Origin: Betaproteobacteria bacterium
GTDB taxonomy: Bacteria > Pseudomonadota > Gammaproteobacteria > Burkholderiales > SG8-39
Length of the DNA: 64,000 nucleotides
Assembly: GCA_016713125.1 (NCBI GenBank)
Contig: JADJPT010000011.1
Location: forward strand, 1-64,000
Direction: 5' to 3'
Each line of letters opens with the position of its first letter. Position 1 is the first letter of the stretch. Positions 25,763 through 34,184 of the stretch are shown piece by piece. The translations under genes were made by a program, and so were the position numbers. Under the pieces are notes generated by a model. The model searched no databases. It was not told where the DNA came from and saw only the letters and a program-made list of their open reading frames with translations.

Positions 25763-26454
25763 TGGACCGGACGGAGGGCTTCAATCCCGCGCTCGGCTTT
25801 CACGCTCTCACGCCGCTGTACGACCGGGTGGTGGCGCTGACGACGCGCGAGCGGACCTTCAAGCGGGCGCTGCTCGACCAGGCGGCCATCGAGCCGGGCC
25901 ACCAGGTGCTGGACGTAGGCTGCGGCATCGGCACGCTGGCGCTCGCAGCGCAGCGCCGACAGCCGGGGGTGCGGGTGTCGGCGCTCGATGCCGACGCCGC
26001 GATCCTCGCCATCGCAGCGCGCAAGGCACGGCATGCCGGCGCCGACATTGCCTTCGACCTGGGTCGCTCGTCCGCCCTGCCCTACGCCGACGAACGTTTC
26101 GACCGCGTCGTGTCGAGCCTCTTCTTCCACCACCTGTCGTGGGGCGACAAACTGCTGACCGCGCGCGAGATGCATCGCGTGCTGCGCCCTGCCGGCGAAC
26201 TGCACGTCGCCGACTGGGGTCGCGCGGGCGGCCTGGTCAGCCGGACCGCGTTCCTGGCGGTCCAGCTTCTCGACGGCTTCGACACCACGAGCGACAACAT
26301 CGCCGGGATGCTGCCGGTGCTGTTCGCTTCCGCGGGCTTCCGCCAAGTCGAGGAAACGCGCCGGATTCCCACCGCTCTAGGCATCGTCTCGCTGTACCGG
26401 GCGGTCAAAGGCGGCGCCGCGCCGCGCCAGCGCTCGGCGGGAGGCGCGGCATGA
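25762..26454 (+). CDS. Class I SAM-dependent methyltransferase
   Basis: 230 residues. Motif I HQVLDVGCGIGTLAL, an acidic post-I loop (VSALDADAA) and motif post-III FDRVVSSLFFHHLSWGDK, HRVLRPAGELHVADWGR mark a class I methyltransferase of the UbiE/ArsM-like type. No Cys pattern for arsenite is seen; the substrate may be a quinone or lipid. Overlaps both neighbours (TGATG, ATGA), so it is in the same operon. Confidence 0.88.
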   Translation: MDRTEGFNPALGFHALTPLYDRVVALTTRERTFKRALLDQAAIEPGHQVLDVGCGIGTLALAAQRRQPGVRVSALDADAAILAIAARKARHAGADIAFDLGRSSALPYADERFDRVVSSLFFHHLSWGDKLLTAREMHRVLRPAGELHVADWGRAGGLVSRTAFLAVQLLDGFDTTSDNIAGMLPVLFASAGFRQVEETRRIPTALGIVSLYRAVKGGAAPRQRSAGGAA

Positions 26455-27512
26455 ACGCCCTGCCCAGCGGGTCCGTGTCGCCTGAGAGGCCGGCTGCGGG
26501 CAGCCCGCCCGGGGCCTTGCGGGTGCTCTTCATGGACGTCGCCGGCGAAGATCAGGCCGCGCTCGAAGCGCTGTGCCCGAGCTCGTGGTGGCCGCGTTTC
26601 GCGCCCGACACCCAGATTGATGCGGACAATGGCGCCGCGGAGCTGGCCCAGGTGCTGTGCGTGTTCGTCCGCACGTCGGTGACACGCGAAGTGCTGCAGC
26701 GCATGCCCGCGCTGCGGCTGGTGGCGACGCGTTCCGCCGGCGTCGACCACATCGACCTCGACGCCTGCCGGGAACGCGACATCGCGGTCGTCCACGTGCC
26801 CGACTACGGAGCCGCCACCGTCGCCGAGCACAGCTTCACGCTGCTGCTGGGGCTTGCCCGCCATCTGTGCGCGGCACGCGGTCGGGCACTGCAGGGTCGC
26901 TTCTCGTACCGGGGGCTCACCGGCTTCGAACTGGAAGGCAAGGTACTGGGGGTCGTCGGCTTCGGTCGTATCGGAACGCACGTGGCACGTATCGCGCAGG
27001 GCTTCGGGATGAAAGTCCTGACCTTCGACCCGCGACCGCGACCGCAAGCCACGATCGACCTGGGGATCAACTTCGTCGGATGGTCCGAACTGCTCGAACG
27101 CAGTGACATCCTGAGTCTCCACGTCCCGCTGACCCCGGAAACGCATCACCTGCTGGACGACAACGCCTTTGCCCGCATCAAACCCGGTGTCGTGCTGCTC
27201 AACACCGCGCGTGGCGGTTTGATCGACGAAGAAGCGCTGCTGCGCGCGCTCGACCGCGGCACTGTTTCCGCGGCCGGCCTCGACGTGCTCGAGCACGAAG
27301 GCGGCGCCGCGCCCGAGGCGCCGATGGGCTGCGACGGCCTGGGCTGCGACCGCGGTTGGGAGTCGTCGCACCCGCTGCTGCGCCACCCGCGCGTGCTCGC
27401 AACACCGCACGTCGGCTTCAACACCCGCGAAGCGGTCGCGCGCATCCTGCACGAGACCGTCGACAACATCGCGGCGTGGCAGGCCGGCCAGACGCGACAC
27501 CGCGTGGCCTGA
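26451..27512 (+). CDS. D-2-hydroxyacid dehydrogenase
   Basis: 353 residues. NAD-binding motif VLGVVGFGRIGTHVA, catalytic Arg in LLNTARGGLIDEEAL, Glu in GLDVLEHEGG, and His in ATPHVGFNTREA. Closest in layout to D-lactate or related dehydrogenases. A Gly/Cys-containing insert (MGCDGLGCDRGWESSHPLL) lies between the Glu and His regions, also seen in D-lactate dehydrogenase-type sequences. It would reduce a 2-keto acid and reoxidise NADH when oxygen is short. Start ATGA overlap with the methyltransferase. Confidence 0.9.
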   Translation: MNALPSGSVSPERPAAGSPPGALRVLFMDVAGEDQAALEALCPSSWWPRFAPDTQIDADNGAAELAQVLCVFVRTSVTREVLQRMPALRLVATRSAGVDHIDLDACRERDIAVVHVPDYGAATVAEHSFTLLLGLARHLCAARGRALQGRFSYRGLTGFELEGKVLGVVGFGRIGTHVARIAQGFGMKVLTFDPRPRPQATIDLGINFVGWSELLERSDILSLHVPLTPETHHLLDDNAFARIKPGVVLLNTARGGLIDEEALLRALDRGTVSAAGLDVLEHEGGAAPEAPMGCDGLGCDRGWESSHPLLRHPRVLATPHVGFNTREAVARILHETVDNIAAWQAGQTRHRVA

Positions 27513-27513
27513 C

Positions 27514-29130
27514 ATGCTGAATGCCGCACCGGCTCCTGCCAGGCCCTCGCAGCGCCGGTCCCCGGTCGGGCGCGCGCTACGGATCGGCCTGGCCTTCACC
27601 GGCTTCGTGCTGTGGTGGGCCTGGCACCGCGGCGTGATGCGTTGCGACGACCATCCCGTGGCCGAACGCTTCGCGGCCCTCCTGCAAGGGCTGGGCACGA
27701 CCTTCGTCAAGCTCGGCCAGCACCTGAGCCTGCGCGCCGACCTGTTGCCTGACACAGCACAGCAAGCCCTGGCGCGGCTGCAGGATCATGTGGGTGCGTT
27801 TCCATCGGAGCAGGCGCAGCTGGCCGTCGAATCCGCGTTTGGCCGCCCCTGCTCGCAGCTCTTCGCACGCTTCGACCTGGCGCCGCTGGCCGCAGCCTCG
27901 GTGGCGCAGATCCACCGCGCCGCGCTGCCCGACGGCACCGAGGTCATCGTCAAGATCCGCCGGCCGGGGGCCGCCGAGGCTGTCGAATCCGACATGCGCA
28001 TCCTGCACATGATTGCCACGGTCGCGCAGGCCCTGCTCCCACCGCTGCGGCGCTGGGGCCTCGTGGCGATCGTCGACGAGATCGCCGGCAACCTGCGGCT
28101 CGAGATGGACCTTGCGCGCGAGGCTCGCTTCGTGCGGCGCTTCGCCGATGCGTGGCGTGGATCGCCCGACGTCGACATCCCGGATGTGATCGACGGCCTG
28201 TGCGCGTCTTCCGTGATGGTGCAGCGCTTCAGCAGCGGTGTGCGCGTCGACGCCGTCGCCGAGGCCGAACGCGAGGCCTGCGCGCGCCGCCTCGTCGACA
28301 GCTACGTGACACAGTTCTTCGAGCACGGCCTGTTCCATGGCGATCCGCACCCGGGCAACCTGTTCGTGATGACCGACGGGCGGATCTGCTTCCACGACTT
28401 CGGCATCGTCGGCCGCCTGGACCGCCGCCTGCGCGGCGCACTGACGGCCTTCGCGCTCGCCTTCGTCGAGCAGGACGCCGACTGGGTGGTCGATGCCTGG
28501 CTCGACCTCGGCCTCGTGGGGGCCCAGGTGGAGCGCCGCGCCTTCCTGCCGGTGGTGCAGTCGCTGCTGGCCGATTGTGCGGAGCGGCCGCTGCGCGACT
28601 GGTCGCTGCCGGCCGCGCTGGGACGGCTGGTCGCCGCCGGCCGCTCACAAGCGGTACGCCTGCCCACGGACCTGCTCGTCCTGACCCGCACGATGCTGCT
28701 GCTCGAGGGCACGGTCCGCGCACTGGCACCTTCATTCTCGATCTTCGAGACGCTGTCGCGCCACGCCGCGGCCGGCTCGATCCGGCAAGCGCCGCAGCCC
28801 GAAGCATCGAAGCGGCTGGCCTTCGAGATGGGCAGCGCGGCGAGCGACCTGCCCGCGCTGGTGGCGCAGCGACTGCACGGCGCTCTCGCCCGGCAGCACC
28901 TGTTCGAGATCGCGATCGTGCCCGACGCGCGGCTGCAGGAAGGCGTCGACCGCGCCAGCCGGCGCGTTGCGCTCGCGCTCGTGACGCTCGGGCTGTACAT
29001 CGCCTCCAGCCTGCTGATGCAGCACGCCGTGGGCCCTCAATTTGCCGGCATGCCGCTGCTCGCGCTGGCGGGTTATGCGCTTGCCATCCGATTCACGTTT
29101 TCCATCGCCCGCGGGCGCGCGCTGCGCTGA
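27514..29130 (+). CDS. ABC1/UbiB-family kinase-like protein
   Basis: 538 residues. Contains the UbiB hallmarks: KxGQ motif in TTFVKLGQHLSLRADLLP, the Ala-rich loop LAAASVAQIHRAAL, Lys in VIVKIRRP, catalytic HGDPHPGNL and DFGIVGRL. Two C-terminal hydrophobic helices anchor it in the membrane. UbiB proteins support ubiquinone biosynthesis or lipid handling. The gene starts 1 base after the dehydrogenase stop. Confidence 0.92.
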   Translation: MLNAAPAPARPSQRRSPVGRALRIGLAFTGFVLWWAWHRGVMRCDDHPVAERFAALLQGLGTTFVKLGQHLSLRADLLPDTAQQALARLQDHVGAFPSEQAQLAVESAFGRPCSQLFARFDLAPLAAASVAQIHRAALPDGTEVIVKIRRPGAAEAVESDMRILHMIATVAQALLPPLRRWGLVAIVDEIAGNLRLEMDLAREARFVRRFADAWRGSPDVDIPDVIDGLCASSVMVQRFSSGVRVDAVAEAEREACARRLVDSYVTQFFEHGLFHGDPHPGNLFVMTDGRICFHDFGIVGRLDRRLRGALTAFALAFVEQDADWVVDAWLDLGLVGAQVERRAFLPVVQSLLADCAERPLRDWSLPAALGRLVAAGRSQAVRLPTDLLVLTRTMLLLEGTVRALAPSFSIFETLSRHAAAGSIRQAPQPEASKRLAFEMGSAASDLPALVAQRLHGALARQHLFEIAIVPDARLQEGVDRASRRVALALVTLGLYIASSLLMQHAVGPQFAGMPLLALAGYALAIRFTFSIARGRALR

Positions 29131-29159
29131 CCGGGGAATTCAGCGTCAAAGGAGTGGAC

Positions 29160-30194
29160 ATGAACAGGATCAGGGTCGCCGTCAACGGCTACGGCGTCAT
29201 CGGCAAGCGCGTCGCCGACGCGGTTCGCCTTCAGGACGACATGACGCTCGCCGGTGTCGCCGACATCGTCGACGACTACCGGCTGCAGGTTGCTGCCCGC
29301 GCCGGGCTGCCCGTGTACGCGGCGACGCCGCAGGCCGAAGCGCCGATGCGCGCAGCCGGCATCGCGGTCGCGGGCGACCTCGCCGAACTGCTCGCGCAGT
29401 GCGATGTCGTCGTCGACTGCACGCCGAAGAAGGTGGCCGCGATCAACAAGGGCGTGTACGAGGCGGCTGGTGTCAAGGCCATCTTCCACGGCGGCGAAGC
29501 GCATGCGCTGACCGGCCATTCGTTCGTCGCGCAGGCGAACTATGCGTCGGCGCTGGGGCGCTCGTCGACGCGCGTCGTGTCGTGCAACACCACATCGATC
29601 GTTCGCACGCTCGGCGCGCTGCGGACGGCAGGCCTGCTGAAACGTGCACGCGGTACGCTGATCCGGCGCGCCTCAGACCCCTGGGAGGCGCATGCCGACG
29701 GCATCGTCAACACGGTGGTCCCCGAAAAGGTCATTCCCAGCCATCAAGGCCCGGACGCGCGCACCGTCATCCCCGACCTCGACGTCGTGACGATCGCCGT
29801 GAAGGCCGCACACAACTCCAGTCATCTGCACACGTGGTGGGTCGAACTGACCCGGCCGGCGACGCGCGACGAGGTGCTCGCGGCGTTCCGGGCGGCGCCA
29901 CGGATCGCGTTCGTGCGTTCGTCGGACGGGATCGTGGCTCTGAACAGCACGGTCGAGCTGATGTCCGACCTTGGCCGCCCGCGCGGCGACATGTGGGAGG
30001 TGGCGCTGTGGGAGGACGTGCTGGCCGTCGACGGCGACCAGGCGTACTACACCTACCAGGTCTTCAACCAGGCGATCGTGATCCCGGAAACCATCGACGC
30101 GATCCGGGCTCTGACCGGCATCGAGACGGACCCGGCGAGGTCCATCGCGAAGACCGATGCCTCGCTGGGACTGCGGCGCGATTTCCTGCGCTGA
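29160..30194 (+). CDS. Type II (archaeal-type) glyceraldehyde-3-phosphate dehydrogenase
   Basis: 344 residues. N-terminal RVAVNGYGVIGKRVADAV, the catalytic Cys142 in VVSCNTTSIVRT, and HNSSHLHTWWVEL place it in the type II GAPDH group found in archaea and a minority of bacteria, distinct from GapA. It oxidises glyceraldehyde 3-phosphate, with either NAD or NADP. Strong ribosome site AAAGGAG. Likely acquired by transfer. It could serve the triose phosphate made by the phosphoketolase encoded in the other arm. Confidence 0.92.
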   Translation: MNRIRVAVNGYGVIGKRVADAVRLQDDMTLAGVADIVDDYRLQVAARAGLPVYAATPQAEAPMRAAGIAVAGDLAELLAQCDVVVDCTPKKVAAINKGVYEAAGVKAIFHGGEAHALTGHSFVAQANYASALGRSSTRVVSCNTTSIVRTLGALRTAGLLKRARGTLIRRASDPWEAHADGIVNTVVPEKVIPSHQGPDARTVIPDLDVVTIAVKAAHNSSHLHTWWVELTRPATRDEVLAAFRAAPRIAFVRSSDGIVALNSTVELMSDLGRPRGDMWEVALWEDVLAVDGDQAYYTYQVFNQAIVIPETIDAIRALTGIETDPARSIAKTDASLGLRRDFLR

Positions 30195-30219
30195 CGCGGC
30201 AGGGTCTGGAAGGTTCCGA

Positions 30220-30453
30220 GTGTCCCTTGACCTGAATTTCCTCGGCAGCACAGCCGGTGCCTGGTGGGTGTTCTGGGTTGCCGTTGCCGGCTGGTTGATC
30301 TTCCTGGGGCTGGGCCCGTTCGGGAAGACCGGCAGTCGTCGCGGCACAGCTCAGGAGGAACTCTTGCGCCGCCTGGAGGATGGCGAGATCTCGCGGGAGG
30401 ACTACGAGCGGCGCCTTCGCTTGCTCGGCGATGACCCGAGCCAATCGCGCTGA
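30220..30453 (+). CDS. SHOCT-domain small membrane protein
   Basis: 77 residues from GTG 30220 (GGAAGG upstream): one membrane segment (GAWWVFWVAVAGWLIFLGL) and a C-terminal SHOCT motif (EELLRRLEDGEISREDYERRLRLL). A second protein with the same plan is at 31518-31757. SHOCT segments mediate oligomerisation; role here unknown. Confidence 0.75.
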   Translation: MSLDLNFLGSTAGAWWVFWVAVAGWLIFLGLGPFGKTGSRRGTAQEELLRRLEDGEISREDYERRLRLLGDDPSQSR

Positions 30454-30456
30454 GCT

Positions 30457-30476
30457 GCATCAACACGCCGTGATGC
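30457..30476. terminator. Possible hairpin after the SHOCT gene
   Basis: GCATCA (30457-30462), 8-base loop, TGATGC (30471-30476), beginning 3 bases after the stop at 30453. A short stem without an immediate T-tract, so only a weak terminator candidate before the gap leading to 30627. Confidence 0.25.
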
Positions 30477-30626
30477 TGTCTGCTCAAGATGCTGAAACCG
30501 GCGCAGCCTTTTTTGCACCAACGCAGGCATGGTCATGGCTTCTTTCCGCCGGCATGTGTCCGGCATGTATCCCCGCACCGACACCCGTCGGGCGCGGGCT
30601 TCCCATCACATCACGCAGGAGTCTTC

Positions 30627-31034
30627 ATGAAAGCCATCCGTACGTTCACGGTCCTCGCCATGTTGGCAGCCGCTGTGCCGGCATGGGCGCAATCAACCGC
30701 GGCTCAGGCACCGGCAACGCCGTCAGCCTGGAGCCAGAACATGGACAAGCAGATGCAGTCCATGCAGGAGATGCGCAACAAGCTGCTCGCGGCACGCACG
30801 CCGGAAGAGCGCAGCAGGCTCATGACCGAGCAGATGAAGCTGATGCAGGGCGGCATGGACATGATGGGCGGCATGGGCATGGGAGGCATGCGCGGGATGG
30901 GACCGATGGGGGCCGCGAGTGCGCCGATGGACATGAACACGCGCCAGCAGATGATGGAAAAGCGCATGGAGATGATGCAGTCCATGATGCAGATGATGAT
31001 GGACCGCACGGCGCCTGCGCCGGCGGCCAAATGA
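30627..31034 (+). CDS. Met-rich periplasmic protein, second copy
   Basis: 135 residues: signal peptide (KAIRTFTVLAMLAAAVPAWA) then Met-rich helices (NMDKQMQSMQEMRNKLL, MTEQMKLMQGGMDMMGGM, QQMMEKRMEMMQSMMQMMMD). Paralogue of 7979-8413 with near-identical terminal Met run, but fewer His. AGGAG precedes the ATG. The upstream leader contains a short direct repeat (CCGGCATGT twice near 30550). Probably a periplasmic Cu(I)-binding protein; inferred. Confidence 0.83.
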   Translation: MKAIRTFTVLAMLAAAVPAWAQSTAAQAPATPSAWSQNMDKQMQSMQEMRNKLLAARTPEERSRLMTEQMKLMQGGMDMMGGMGMGGMRGMGPMGAASAPMDMNTRQQMMEKRMEMMQSMMQMMMDRTAPAPAAK

Positions 31035-31047
31035 CGGGAGCCGCACC

Positions 31048-31493
31048 GTGAAGAACTCCAACAGCCCCACCCGCACCGCCGCGCCGTCGGCCTACGGCTT
31101 CCATGGCGTGCTGCGGGAGCGCGACTTCGGTCGAGCTGTCGAGCAGGTCACGGCCGCCCTCAAGTCCGAGGGCTTCGGTGTTCTTACCGAGATCGACGTT
31201 CAGGCCACGATGAAGGCCAAACTCGGGATCGACGTGCCGCCCTACCGGATTCTGGGCGCCTGCAACCCGCCCCTCGCACACCGTGCGTTGACGGCCGAGC
31301 CGGACATCGGCTTGCTCCTGCCCTGCAATGTCGTCGTTCGCCAGGAGGCTGACGGTCGGCTGGTGGTCGGCTTCATGGACCCGGGGCCGTTCTGCGGTTG
31401 ACCGCCCATCCGGAGGTCGCTGCAGTGGCCGCGGAAGTGCGAGGCAAGCTGCAGCGCGTGCGTTCGGCGCTCGACGGCACAGCGACCGACTGA
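31048..31493 (+). pseudogene. DUF302 protein, frameshifted near its end
   Basis: Reads as a DUF302 domain (FGRAVEQVTAALKSEGFGVLTEIDVQATMKAKLG, then YRILGACNPPLAHRAL) until MDPGPFCG-stop at 31401. The typical family ending continues in another frame (LTAHPEVAAVAAEVRGKLQRV) to a stop at 31493. Adding one base in the G-run at about 31384 joins both. DUF302 proteins are small and frequent in sulfur and metal clusters, with no defined activity. Confidence 0.8.
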
Positions 31494-31517
31494 CGCAACG
31501 CGGATCGAGGAGCACTG

Positions 31518-31757
31518 ATGTACTTCGGCAATGGCTTCTACATGGGCGGCATGCACGGGCTGTGGTGGCTCTTCTGGATCGTGCTGATCGGCGCATTGGT
31601 CTATGCGGCATGGGGTCGTCCGTCAGGGCGTCGGCGCGGTTTCAGGGAGACACCACATGAAGTGCTTCGACGACGCCTCGCCAGCGGCGAGATCGACGCG
31701 CAGGAGTACGAGCAGCGAAAGGCCTTGCTCGACCGCGATGCCGGCAGGTCGGGCTGA
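31518..31757 (+). CDS. SHOCT-domain small membrane protein, second copy
   Basis: 79 residues: an aromatic/Gly N-terminus and one membrane segment (LWWLFWIVLIGALVYAAWG), then SHOCT (HEVLRRRLASGEIDAQEYEQRKALL). Same plan as 30220-30453. Begins 24 bases after the DUF302 frame end, with GAGGAG about 7 bases upstream. Confidence 0.8.
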   Translation: MYFGNGFYMGGMHGLWWLFWIVLIGALVYAAWGRPSGRRRGFRETPHEVLRRRLASGEIDAQEYEQRKALLDRDAGRSG

Positions 31758-31787
31758 GCCGCTCCATGATGTGAGCTGTCGCGCGCG

Positions 31788-32352
31788 ATGGACATGGTTG
31801 CACACTCCTTGTGGGCCGGCCTCGGGCGCCGTGGCAGTGTCGCGCCGTTGGCCCATCAGCGCCAGCCAGGCGCGCGCAGCCGTCGCGCTCGCGGCACTGC
31901 CCGACATCGGACACCTGATTCCCATCGCCCTTTGGGGACTGCTGGGCCACGGCAACTGGCAGGCGCTCCAGGGCTATGCATTCGCAACGCCGGGCGCCGA
32001 GCCCTGGCTGCCGGCCGAAGTACGGGTCTGGTCGCACACCTTGCACTGTGTGATGCACAGCGCCATCGTCGCCTCCGTCGTCACGATGCTCGCGTGGTAT
32101 TGGTGGCGATGGCTGCTGGTGCCGCTGGCCGGCTGGTGGTCGCACATCGTGATCGATGTCTTCACGCATTCGAGCGAGTACTACCCGTCGCCGGTGCTCT
32201 ATCCGATCACCGACCGCGGATTCGATGGCATCGCCTGGCCCACGCCCTGGTTCATGGCGCTGAACTACGCCGCGCTCGTTGTCGCCGGCGTCTGGCTCTT
32301 GCGGGTAACCCGCCGACGGAAGAACGTGCGTTCGGGACCCCACATCCCTTGA
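31788..32352 (+). pseudogene. Membrane-bound metal-dependent hydrolase-like protein, frameshifted
   Basis: ATG 31788 gives MDMVAHSLWAGLG, then the frame is lost. The rest (AVAVSRRWPISASQARAAVALAALPDIGHL, GWWSHIVIDVFTHSSEYYPSPVLYP, WPTPWFMALNY) continues in another frame to 32352. Removing one G from the GGG at about 31818-31820 restores one protein of about 187 residues with several membrane helices and the conserved WSHIVIDVFTHS motif. Function unknown. Confidence 0.72.
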
Positions 32353-32409
32353 GTACGCAGCGCTGCAACGGGTCCACGCTCGGAGCGACCTCAACGAAAG
32401 GAGTTAGGA

Positions 32410-32664
32410 ATGGCCTGGCTGACTGAGAACTGGATCTGGGTTCTTTTTGGCGTGGCATTCGTCGCCATGCACTTGTTCGGTCACGGAGGGCACGGCGGCC
32501 ATGGGGGCCATGACGGCGGTCACGGCGGCCATGGCTCGAGTGGCGGCGGCAACGGCGATCCCAACAAGGCCCCCACCAAACAAGCCAGCGGGACCACGCC
32601 AAGTGCGTCAGCGGGCAACCCGCGAACCTCATCATCGCTAGGAGGACGTCATGCTCCAACATGA
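32410..32664 (+). CDS. Small His/Gly-rich membrane protein
   Basis: 84 residues: one membrane segment (NWIWVLFGVAFVAMHLF) followed by a His/Gly repeat (GHGGHGGHGGHDGGHGGHG) and a polar tail. Strong ribosome site (AAAGGAG). Resembles the single-span, His-tailed relatives of DUF2933 proteins in metal islands and may bind metal ions. Confidence 0.68.
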   Translation: MAWLTENWIWVLFGVAFVAMHLFGHGGHGGHGGHDGGHGGHGSSGGGNGDPNKAPTKQASGTTPSASAGNPRTSSSLGGRHAPT

Positions 32665-32912
32665 AGGTCGTTTCGTGGGCGCTGGCCACGACGACGTTGA
32701 TCTCATTCCTGGTCTGCGTGAGCTACGGGCTCGCGACACCGGAGCCTGCACATGCACGCCTTCCTCGAACAGGTGCTGCCGGGATTCAACTGGCTTACAT
32801 GGCAGGGATTCTTCATCGGGCTGGTGGAGAGCTTCTGTACGGCGCATACGCCGGGATAGGTGTATGTCCCGGTCTCAACTTCTTCATGCGGCGTTGGGGC
32901 GACGGGCGGTGA
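32661..32912 (+). pseudogene. DUF5676-type membrane protein with two frameshifts
   Basis: Starts MKVVSWALATTTLISFLVCVSYGLATPE in one frame, continues as LHMHAFLEQVLPGFNWLTWQGFFIGLVESF in a second, and ends LYGAYAGIGVCPGLNFFMRRWG back in the first. Single-base insertions near 32741 and 32834 would restore the usual ~85-residue DUF5676 membrane protein. Function unknown. Confidence 0.7.
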
Positions 32913-33847
32913 CGACTTCGTCGCAGGCTGACTACCCGATGGTCTTGTGGCACCGCATCACTGCATGGCTGCAGCAACCCAAGAAGGCTTCGGGGCCGCT
33001 GACTGTTGCCGCCATGCTCGCGGCGTTCGTCATGGTGAATTCGCCGCTGCGACCGGCCTACCAACTGGTCCACCACACGCCGGTGGCGGTTCGGGTCGGC
33101 TCGTTGATGGTCGAGAAGCCCTTGATTCTGTGGATAAACGAAGGCTTGATGGTCTTCTTCTTCCTCCTGGTCGCGCTGGAAATCAAGCGTGAAGTCCTGG
33201 AGGGGCACCTCGACTCGCCGGCACGAGTTGCACTGCCAGCCCTCGCCGCATTGGGAGGGATGCTGGCCCCGGCTGCGATCTACCTCCTCTTCACATGGAG
33301 CGATGCGTCGGCCGCCCAAGGGTGGGCCATTCCGAGTGCCACCGATACAGTGCTCGCACTCGCCGCGCTGAGCTTGCTTGGTGCGGAGTGCCTCCGGCCG
33401 TGCGGACGTTTCTCCTCGCGCTCGCGATCTTCGACGACCTCGGGGCGATCCTCATCCTCGCGGTGCTGTTCACGAAGAACCTCTCGATCGCGTCCTCGTA
33501 GTTGCCGCCGGTGCGCTGCTGGTGCTGGCGGCCCTCAACCGCTGGCGTGTGACACGCACCTCGGCCTACGTCGCGGCAGGGGTCTTTCGGTTCGCCTGGG
33601 CGTCGCGCAGCTTCCGCACGGCGCACGCTGGCCGCAAATTGCCGGCGCCTCGATGCTGGCCGGCATCGGGTTCACCATGAGCCTGTTCTTTGCCGGGGTG
33701 GCGTTCGGCACGAATGACGCGTTGGCGCTTTCGGCCAAGGTCGGCGTTCTCGTCGGATCGGTGGCCTCCGCGGCAATCGGAATCACGTTTCTCGCCGCGC
33801 TTGCCGCGCTCGACACGAAGCTAGTGAGCATGAGGCGGTCCGGTGGT
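32909..33847 (+). pseudogene. nhaA Na+/H+ antiporter remnant
   Basis: The N-terminal half is NhaA-like (LILWINEGLMVFFFLLVALEIKREVLEG, GWAIPSATDTVLALAALSLLG). Homology then hops frames at about 33390 (VPPAVRTFLLALAIFDDLGAILILAVLFTK) and 33500 (VVAAGALLVLAALNRW). About 100 residues (the KSGVHAT-type middle helices) are missing at about 33580 before LSVRLGVAQLPHGARWPQIAG and GIGFTMSLFFAGVAFG. The internal deletion shows real decay, not only base-calling error. Start GTG 32909 overlaps the upstream stop; ATG 32939 is possible. Confidence 0.8.
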
Positions 33848-33906
33848 GACCTGACCGGACGAGGTGATCACTCGGGCCCGTCACGCTATCGCCGCATGCT
33901 TGGCGG

Positions 33907-34174
33907 GGGGTTCAAGTGCTCTCGACCCGCGGGACAGCTGACTTCATGCGCTATGAGATGGGCCCGGCCATGGGTAGTGCAAACGGCGGGCCAGACTCCG
34001 CCGGCTGGGTCGCCGAACTCGGCCACCTTCCGGTCGAGAGAACGTAAAGCAAGCTGGCCTTGCCGCGTACGGCCTACCGCAGGTTCAACGGCGGGACGAA
34101 CGACTACGATGGATTTCGGCCGCAACGCCGCCGACAACAGCAACTGGTTCCTGATGGGGTGGTTCATGTTCTGA
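33907..34174 (+). pseudogene. C-terminal relic of an outer-membrane beta-barrel protein
   Basis: In this otherwise gene-free 340-base stretch a broken frame reads DFMRYEMGPAMG...GWVAELGHLPVERT, an in-frame TAA at 34045, then SKLALPRTAYRRFNGGTNDYDGF, and after a frameshift GRNAADNSNWFLMGWFMF-stop at 34174. The alternating hydrophobic end with a terminal Phe is the beta-signal of outer-membrane barrels. Start is not defined. It marks the junction where the two arms meet. Confidence 0.45.
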
Positions 34175-34184
34175 ACTCTGGTCA

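Noticed and set aside
30540..30570. Tandem CCGGCATGT repeat as an operator
   Set aside because: Only two short imperfect copies and no symmetry; too weak to call.
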